From Lineus longissimus (Eukaryota; Nemertea; Pilidiophora; Heteronemertea; Lineidae), in NCBI RefSeq assembly GCF_910592395.1, contig NC_088309.1, positions 23,252,599-23,316,598 on the forward strand: a DNA stretch of 64,000 nt. The letters are read 5' to 3'. Of this stretch, positions 55,840-64,000 are shown in pieces; position 1 is the first letter of the stretch; every line of letters starts with the position of its first letter. Made by a program: the position numbers and the translations under genes. The notes beneath the pieces were generated by a model. The model had not been told where the DNA came from. It worked only from the letters and a program-made list of their open reading frames with translations, and searched no databases.

Positions 55840-58800
55840 CAACAAGGAATCAATCAAGGTCTCAAGGAATATTAAGCCTATCACCCCAACTGACACAAAT
55901 GTTATAGGTGGATTTAGTATATACGACAACTGTGGCATTACTTCAGTCAAGTTACTTTGGCCCTTGAATTTATTAACAGCTTGAATACCTTGACATTAAT
56001 TCTCAATCTGATTTGAAGGTTTCCTCATCATTTTGGCTCGACTAAAGAATTCACTGCCACTTCCTTTGTTTATTGATGAATGTCTCATTTTGCCAATCAA
56101 CACAAGGCTGAGGAACCTTTTTTTGGTGAAATGGCAGTGAACTGTCAAGTCGCTCGAAAAGTTAACAAATTCACTCAAATTTCCCTTTAAGTCGCTACAG
56201 CCTTGGCAGGAAGATTGTGACCGTCTTCCAAACACTCAAATATCCAAATGAGATAATTCAACAGTCTTGGGAAATGGACACTTCTCAGAGTAACAGAATC
56301 AAGATTAAAATTACATACCATTTCATGCAAGGAAATGGCTCTTTGCTAATTTTCCATAGATCATTAACATATACATAGAGTAAACGCATACAAGTGCCCA
56401 CTTCACAAAACAAGTCAACTGCATTTAGCAATCAATGCCATCTCATCTTCATATCAAATGAATTTTGGACTGCTTTGCTCCATTGACAGCTGTCCTTGAT
56501 TCAGAGAACTGTATTTGATTCATGTCAAAGGTAGTGAATGTTAAAACGAATTCACCAAGACTTGGTGAGCTTTATGGATTACTGACAACATCTTGTTCAC
56601 AATTTTGAATCTTTACGCATACACACATGCAGTACCACATTGTATCTGATAAGGATATAGGCCCCAGGAAGCAATGCCACGAATTCTACATTCTTTGCAG
56701 TCTCAATAGACAATTACACATGAAGTCAAAGATACAAGCATCAGAGTCAAAACCAGGGATCCAGTGAGAAGACGGAAAAGCAGGGATTAAAATTGATGTA
56801 TCTTGTCAGGGATCCACTGCTGCAGTCATCAGTCTGGAAGGTGATGGCAATCCATCCACTCTATTTGGATCGGTTCGATTTGAGTCAGACAGTCGGACAT
56901 TATTGAATGGGGATAGTGATCTGTTGCCTTTTCATTGGGTCCCTGATTTGGCTGGCAGTGTCAATTGCAGTTACATTGTAAATTCTGTTAACCTTCACAA
57001 AATTGTTGAGAGTCATTCACACACTCAGACAATGAAGAGCCAAACATATGTCGACAAGGCCATTCTGCTTCAAATGCCTGTGATTTTCTAAAGGGAACTG
57101 CTGCATAAATACTGAATTGCGGCAAATGTGAATATTTTCGCAATAGACACCCGACTTCGGTGGCTACAAGTGTGTACCAAACACTTTATGTATGGTCGAT
57201 TCAATCATCCATTATCACTCCAATGTCTGTCCGCCCTTCGTAGTCAGTTTATATCGTATATCCAAGATTCCTCCAAGAGGCCAATAATTTTGACACAAGT
57301 ACGGACAGACGTCACTTAAAATATATCTTTCCATTCTTAAGATTTGATCGACATCACAACGTAAGTGAAGCTGCTCTGTTTCCACATTTTGAAGAACAGT
57401 GTGCAGACTAAGATTAACTATGTACTAGATACTCTGCGCCTTAAATTACAAATGCCAACTGGCCTTTATGACACATGACTACGGGCCACTGGTCATCAAA
57501 ACAAAATGTAAGCTTATGAATGAAGCGTATTTACACAATGACATATATAAATGGCTGATTTTTATGAAGGCGCAAAATCTAGATTAAATCACTATATTCC
57601 CATTTTGCCGCAGATCATCTTGGTAAATATTTACAATACGAACTGAAAAGATACTAAGAGAACTATGTTTCTAGGATAAGAGTTGGATTGTACCCAAGAG
57701 GATAGAACTAGCAGCAAACAACTATAATGAGGCAAGAGTATGGGAAATTCTCTTGATTAAAATGAATCATTGATAAAACTTTGGTAATTTCAAGCATTTT
57801 AAAACAAAATTAGAAAGAGGATAATCATAACTGTAAGATTAGATTGAACCTGGGACATCAAAAAGGCCACGAATTACAGTTTTTGGTCCATAACACAGAC
57901 AGACAACAAACCTTTGTCCCATTTTTTGCACAGAATAATCACACGGTAGTTTTATTCAACAGATCTCAGAACTCTTTGAAAAAAATCTAGTTGTTGAAAT
58001 ACCTTACAAGAAGCAATTAAACACACCTTTAAAAAACAAATGTCCGATCTTTTTGGTCTTTCTATTTCCGTGAAATAGTGTAATTTTTACTTGGAAATCA
58101 ACATGATACAAACATCTATTCCATTGTATTTGAAATATGTCGACTTTCAACCGATAGCAAGAATTCACCCACATGTTTGTTAAACATGTACAGTTGTATG
58201 GATGACAAAATATTAAGAACAATAACATAAATAAGGTACAGGCACATAGAGATAGATACTCATAAACAACGCACTCAATTTGATATTAGGAATGTTGCTG
58301 TTGACGAAGAATGCGGTCACATGACAGTCATGTGATCATCAGGCAGACGACAAGTCATGTGAACACTCATAGATCTACCAGAATCGTTGTTCTTGTGACT
58401 AGATGAACGACTCTTGATTCAAAATTTATGAGGACACTCGAAAACATCTCGGTGCACTTCCATACCAAAATAGATGGCCAGAGCTACGTAAATTTGAACT
58501 ATTCCTCCCACTGGATAAAATCAAAGTTTACGTTTATTTTCAAAGTTAAACATCTGACACTTTGTCTACACTGAAACGGAAGCATATTGCCACCTCACAA
58601 ACAAAACACATTCTAACCAATAAAATTTGACTTCAAATTAAGTCAAAAACAGTGCTTTGCCAGTGAATGAAATTTAAGCCTTATGAAACCAATGAATTAT
58701 ATCATTCAGATTTTGAAATTACAAGGGATGAACATGATGTAGTTGAACATCAATGTATTGTGGCGTCATGACGTAGATGAACGCTAAATGAATCATGACA

Positions 58801-61044
58801 TGGATGAATTTCACATAATATACTGACCCAATTCCGGAGAGCCCACTTTAAGTAAATTTTTTTTGTGGATCGTCCATAAAGACAATTTGTGCCCATCTGT
58901 AAAATTGTGATGAAAGTTAATGCTCATTTTCAACTGTACAGCAGAAAAATTGAAAACAGACAGAAAGTGCTAGCAAAGCACATATAATTGGTTCAGTCGG
59001 ACAAACTTAGCCACTGATTTAAGATGATTCTGTTAAGTAACCGACAAAAGTAGAACTGTCAACAGTTCCTAGTCACAATGGAAATCAATCACTGACATTT
59101 ACGCTATATACATTAATCACTACATCATAAAGACTTAGCATCATATCGAACGATACAAAAGAGATCAAACTGACAACACGCGCTGCAAAGGCACTAGCCA
59201 TGCCACTCACAGCGAGGGTTCCAGTTGTTTAGTTACATGAAAGCCATAAGACTCTATTCTGAGTACTCTTTGAGTTAGTTTTTTGGTCATGATCTGACCA
59301 AGTTCAAGACCGTCCCATTTATTGCAGCACCATCAAGGAGAACACATATTCTATGGAACAAACTTCTGATCTAGTTTTGGGATCACGCACAGCCGAGTTG
59401 ATATCTGATTGTATCGGGAACATTGACAGACTTAATGGCAGACTTAAAGGACAACATGGGTATATGTGGCCAGGAGGATAATACCCCTGCTCACCCCTAT
59501 GCACCGCCACATGTAGTGTCAAAGGACTGCATATCTCTATATAAGTGTTGCGAGGCGGCTTTGGACATGCCTTTTTCAAGGAGTACCAAGTACACTTCGC
59601 AGCTCAAGCTATTTCTAGGTCAAGACTCAAGCCCTATCACAGAAGTATGTTCCATAGAATACAGCAATATCACAAATGACATCATTCGTTACATGATAGT
59701 CTTATATTCCCTGACTACTGGCCACCTAGAGCTGCAAGTCTTGCATAGGTAGAGAGATAAACACAATAAGAACATTCTCCTCCCTCAAAACCTTCAACCT
59801 GTGTGAGTCCTAGACTAATGGCAACCAAGTGTCATGTTAAATTCGGTGCCTGACTTGACGAGTCTGGTATTACGGGAAACATCACCACTGATGACAATGT
59901 ATCTTCTCCAAAGATGTATTTCTGTCATCACGGGACTTATTCAATGTTTTACACAGCCATTTTCAAGGGAATCCTTGCTCAAAATGCAGCAGCTGCTGAG
60001 AGCATCTATAAACTCAACACAGGAAGATGAGAGGGATTTAGTCCCATACCTCTTGACCTGGAATCAGCACTCTTGTCCCTTGTACAACATCACAATCCCA
60101 TCAAGCGATCCAGGTTAAAGGCTTCAAGCAAAAGGAGCTCTTGTATGCAGTTTACAGGAGAAGGGCAAGAAAAACTGCCCATCTTCGACACGTTTTGGTT
60201 ACCTGAAGAAATCTTTGGAAAAAGTACTGGCATTAACTTCAAAAAGAAACACTGATACACTAAAACCATTGTACCGGGTTGTGATTACCTAGTATTAAGC
60301 ATAAAGCTATTCAAATTCAAAGTCAATTCTTCATTTCTCATTAACGGATTTGAAGGACAAATTCTAATATCTAAGGATGATGTTCAGAGGAAAGAAACAA
60401 ATTCAAAAGATAGGAAAATATACATTAAAATGTCGCTACTGTACACACCATACCTTGGGTGTGGACTTCGGAAGTTTTTCAAACCGCACATCAGCGCCAA
60501 TTTCAAATTCATCTTTGTTTTGAGTGGTATTTAAGATTGCTTTTTTCTTTTCTTTCCATGGCTCAACAAACTCTCTAGACAACTTTCTATTTCATGCACT
60601 GCTAGATGAATATGCAATCATTGGGTTGTAAAATAAGATGCAACAATCACCGATTAAGACACTCAAATGATGAAAATTACACATCAAATAGCAAATTATA
60701 AAAACAAATTTTGATATTTTCCCTCAGAATTTGACCAGCAAAGAAAATGAAAAGATTGTTTAGAAAACCAATCAAATCAAAACTCTGCTAAAAGAACATG
60801 AAGAAGACTTTGAAAATAAAACTCATGCAAAAACATGCATTTCTTCAGAGAAACCTGTCGACTATCGGTCAACAACGTCTGGTGTACAGATCTGCCTTCA
60901 AGGAAGCCAAGGAATGCGTTTCACGATCAAGATATGTCAGTCCAAAGTACCTTGGCTGCTCTCGTTCGAGAGGAGCATGTGTCGTTTTGATCCACGCCGG
61001 GACTTCAATGGGATAGAATCTTGAGCTTGGTCAGATGCCTCATA
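55840..61044 (-). other. Long stretch without recognisable gene (possible 3' UTR)
   Basis: Over 5 kb of AT-rich sequence with only short, biased open frames on both strands. No splice-bordered coding exon was convincing. It follows the distal tail exon at 61045-61102 on the minus strand, so it may be a very long 3' UTR or intergenic DNA. Confidence 0.45.
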
Positions 61045-61102
61045 TCATTTCTGTCGTTTTGATTTTTTTGGCTTTTTCTTCTTATAGGTGAAGCAGCAAC
61101 AC
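61045..61102 (-). CDS. Distal alternative terminal exon, casein kinase 1 gamma-like tail (partial gene)
   Basis: After an acceptor-like CTTTGCCTAG the minus strand encodes CCCFTYKKKKPKKSKRQK and a stop, entered with one base completing the previous codon. A triple cysteine followed by aromatic and polybasic residues is the membrane-anchoring, palmitoylated tail of casein kinase 1 gamma (vertebrate forms end with CCCFF, a basic run and QRHK). The kinase domain is not in the window, so the identification rests on the tail alone. Alternatives are any other protein with a palmitoylated polybasic C-terminus. Confidence 0.45.
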
Positions 61103-62089
61103 CTAGGCAAAGAGCACGATGGATTCGCCAATCAGACTTAAGTTTGTTCGTCTATTATTCATACATTTATAATAAGGTCTAAGACATGAAGAATGTGTAT
61201 GGTTTTTGTTAGAGTTCGATGACATATCCCCTACCATAATCTTGCTCATATCCTTGAAACGGTGCTTCATTTGGGCCGACTTTTCAGCTCCACTCTCGCA
61301 ATGTTTGGTGAGACAACTAATACATCCAGTTCAGTGTCCATTCCTTAAACTTGGGCAAAGGCCCAGCAGACTTATTTTTAAATCTGTTTTGCTTGAATCT
61401 ATCTAAATCATCAGACTCTTGCGGTCAACCAAAAAATATTTAGCAAATGATGACGAACTCGACCAAAATCATACACACTCTTGGTCTCAGAAGCATGGAA
61501 GAGATGACGAAGTGCCGGTGCACTTCGACGACAGGAACGTGGTTCATCCATCATGGCAGTGACGAAACATATACACTGTACATGAAGTGCAGGCAACCAA
61601 AAATAAGATTATATAAAAAATGACTCAGTATTTACATACACATTATATTATCATCACACAATCACTGTGTTCTTTTTCTGATCACAAAAGTTTTTGGGCG
61701 TATTCTAAAACTGATGTGGCGATTTTGTCCGTTTTTATACCCTGACAGTGATTTTGTTTACAATCGGTGCAGGATGATGTGCGGGTGACCATTTGGAAGC
61801 ATTGTATCACACTACACAAGCAAACATTTATCATAATGATACAAACGTAGATTTAATTTGATTATATTCGCTTCATTATCATTAACTACAGAATTACATG
61901 TGTTTTACCTCGACATGTTAAAACATATCTCATACAGAAATGACCACATGCCACTAAACGATATAAAGCGCATTTCTTATTGCTACGGAACAGAATATCC
62001 CACGTCAGTGTTAGAGTACTCCTAGTTCGAAACAGTGACAATTCCTGATTGATGTTCAAGGTCACATATTTCGGGGTATATTGCCGTGA

Positions 62090-62138
62090 TTAAGTCTGTC
62101 TGCTCTTCTTTTTCTTGCGGCGACGGAAGAAACAGCAC
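62090..62138 (-). CDS. Proximal alternative terminal exon, casein kinase 1 gamma-like tail (partial gene)
   Basis: Acceptor CTCTTACCAG, then the minus strand encodes CCFFRRRKKKKSRQT and TAA in the same phase as the exon at 61045-61102. It resembles the vertebrate casein kinase 1 gamma tail even more closely in CCFF plus basic run. It has two rather than three cysteines. Having its own stop, it must be an alternative to the distal exon. The upstream exons should lie right of 64000; I found none between 62139 and 64000. Confidence 0.45.
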
Positions 62139-64000
62139 CTGGTAAGAGAAAGGATGCTAGGTTGTTGCGACAGCTTGGACAATGGGACGCTGTGGAAGGG
62201 AGAGGGGGAGTCTGATCCAGCATACAAACAGCCATTCTCGGAGATAACCCATTCTACACCAAGGGCTGCCTGAGATCATATCAACTACAGTTAGATTTGC
62301 AGATTTTAGATTTTAGATTTCTGCTCATAGATGTTAAAGCGTTTACTAAGAAGCGATGCATTATTCTTTTTATTTCGGTCACAAAGGAACAAAGACAACC
62401 ATGAGCACAATTGATATTGTTTTCCTACTTGAAAAGAATGGTGAAATGTTTTACCAGAAGCAATTGACTATTAACAATTTGGCCTGCCACCATCTTTTAG
62501 ATCAAAATCAAAATCAGATTACACTTGTATTCTGGTTCAAACTTGGGCTCCCCCATCCACAGTATGAAATATTAGTCAATTGGTTATAAGAAGCACATGA
62601 CACATGCATTTATGGACTCAAAAATTCAATCAATGCAATGGAATGATGCAAAAATTGACTACACGCAACATATAATGCATAATGGCTTAGCAACGTGCAT
62701 CAGATGATGAACAAAAATATATCGCGAAATAAATTGGGCAAATTCAAGGAGTACCGAAGTGTAGTGGAGGCTTGACATCGTAGTGGCCAATCAAACAAAA
62801 CAAGGATGAATAGTCATCAATATTTCCATTTTTTCTGTGGGTCTGGCTGGGTATTGAGCTAAATTTTAAACTTGGTTGGGGGGAGGGGGGGACATTCACA
62901 CCATGAACATGCAATAACCAAACCTTTAATCCTCACAGGTAATAGCCCCCAACCCCACTATGAAAACGGACCTCCCACTTTGAGGAGGTAACCATGGCCA
63001 TGATCATTCGAAAGTTGGAGGAGGCCCCCCTACTATATAATCTGGGAGTCTCACCAGAGACAATAGAGAAGGCATTAACAAGTCACACGATGCATACAAA
63101 CTTATTACACAAGTGCCATTTGTCAGACCAAGGGGGCAGGGAGTGGGTCACCAGCTACATGTATTTCAATGTTTCAGTCATATCTCATGTAGTGTTCTCT
63201 GTGAAATTTCTATATAAGAGGGGTGTAAAAGCTTGGTTTCCTCAAGGCACAAGCATTGGAAACTGTTTTAAAACCCATTGAAATAGGAGTGTTTTTCACT
63301 TTGTATACATCCAGCTGGTCAACACAAATAGAACACACACATGCAAGAGCATATCAGCAACTAGCTATAAATTAGTTTAGTTTTTTAGAACAATGATAGG
63401 GACAGATGGGTAACTTATTTCATGATGGGGGGGGGGGGGGCTGGGGGGGGGGGGGTAAGAAAAGTTTCAAATGCATGTTAAGATGTAGCAGTAAGGTATT
63501 AAGAGGGGTAGCTCCACTCCTGGAGTCAGCCATTCCCATATCTACCTCACAACGTCCCCACACATGGTACCAAGTAGGGATGGTGTTTTCACTGAGGTCT
63601 CCCAAGTTAAATGCCACACAGGGTGAGTGCTACTGACACATCCACATGAGAGATCAAACCTTCCTTTAAAAGGGTCATCGGGATGGGTTGGATGGTCATA
63701 TATTGAATGGCTTGAAATAACTTTTTGTAAGGAGTTTTGACTATGGCAGTTTTTTTTAATGGAAACGTATTAGTAATTTTGCATGCAATGCACAATCTCC
63801 AAAATTAAAAAGCTTTAGGGCCTGGAAATCACACTAAGTTAAATACTGTAGGCTTGGCTACACTGAAAGTGGAGGATAGTCTTTGTCACGAACTACAGGG
63901 CTGGGGCCAGAGGACTATCAACCAGTCGGACATCAATCTTTAGACACCTGATGGCAAAAAATGCCAACATGCCTATGACATTGCCATGAAAGGAAAAGTT
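62139..64000. other. Region without recognisable exon, probably intron of the minus-strand gene
   Basis: No coding exon with matching splice borders was found on either strand. It contains an interrupted poly-G tract at 63426-63454. If the tail exons belong to a casein kinase 1 gamma gene, this is its last large intron. Confidence 0.4.
63426..63454. repeat. Interrupted poly-G tract
   Basis: Two runs of 12 or more G separated by CT. The strand may form G-quadruplex structure and is prone to sequencing or assembly error. Confidence 0.85.

Noticed and set aside
59423-60255. Cluster of plus-strand frames of 60-109 codons
   Set aside because: No acceptor or donor pairs, no family resemblance and frequent stops around them; treated as chance in untranslated or intergenic DNA.
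63406-63636. Glycine-rich/proline-rich opposing frames at the poly-G tract
   Set aside because: They are translations of a homopolymer run and have no coding support.

Overview
This is nuclear DNA of an intron-rich, AT-rich animal. Six complete multi-exon protein genes, one partial gene copy and the 3' end of a further gene can be spliced by eye with the standard code and almost only GT-AG introns. A P2X receptor and a death-domain adaptor-like protein, together with moderately long introns and frequent tacatgtac motifs, suggest a marine invertebrate (deuterostome or lophotrochozoan) rather than an insect, nematode or vertebrate. The species cannot be named from the sequence. No bacterial, viral, CRISPR, tRNA or rRNA feature was recognised. 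| Layout: (1) 161-8248, minus: a protein phosphatase 1 catalytic subunit gene with two alternative last exons, followed downstream by a second set of PP1 exons 2-4 that runs off the left edge. (2) 8811-22660, plus: a 15-exon gene for an ankyrin-repeat, proline-rich protein of 1141 aa. (3) 23369-29247, minus: an 11-coding-exon P2X4-like ATP-gated channel of 409 aa. (4) 30453-45988, plus: a ZDHHC5/8-type palmitoyltransferase of 552 aa with a C-terminal PDZ ligand and a long 3' UTR. (5) 46203-47410, minus: ZNHIT3. (6) 47708-49039, plus: COX6A. (7) 51679-55200, plus: an unrecognised 553-aa helical/coiled-coil protein with a C-terminal death domain. (8) 61045-62138, minus: two alternative cysteine-plus-polybasic terminal exons, most like the tail of casein kinase 1 gamma, whose kinase body would lie beyond the right edge. 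| Genes 1-6 strictly alternate in strand. The result is three head-to-head promoters (PP1/ankyrin, P2X/ZDHHC, ZNHIT3/COX6A) and tail-to-tail ends whose poly(A) signals nearly interlock. The genes are not a pathway; they are housekeeping and signalling genes packed together. Repeated alternative terminal exons (PP1, CK1-gamma-like) and exon duplication (PP1, death-domain gene) are the window's main theme. The best candidates for something undescribed are the death-domain protein, the promoterless second PP1 exon set, and two orphan terminal-exon-like segments near 55 kb.
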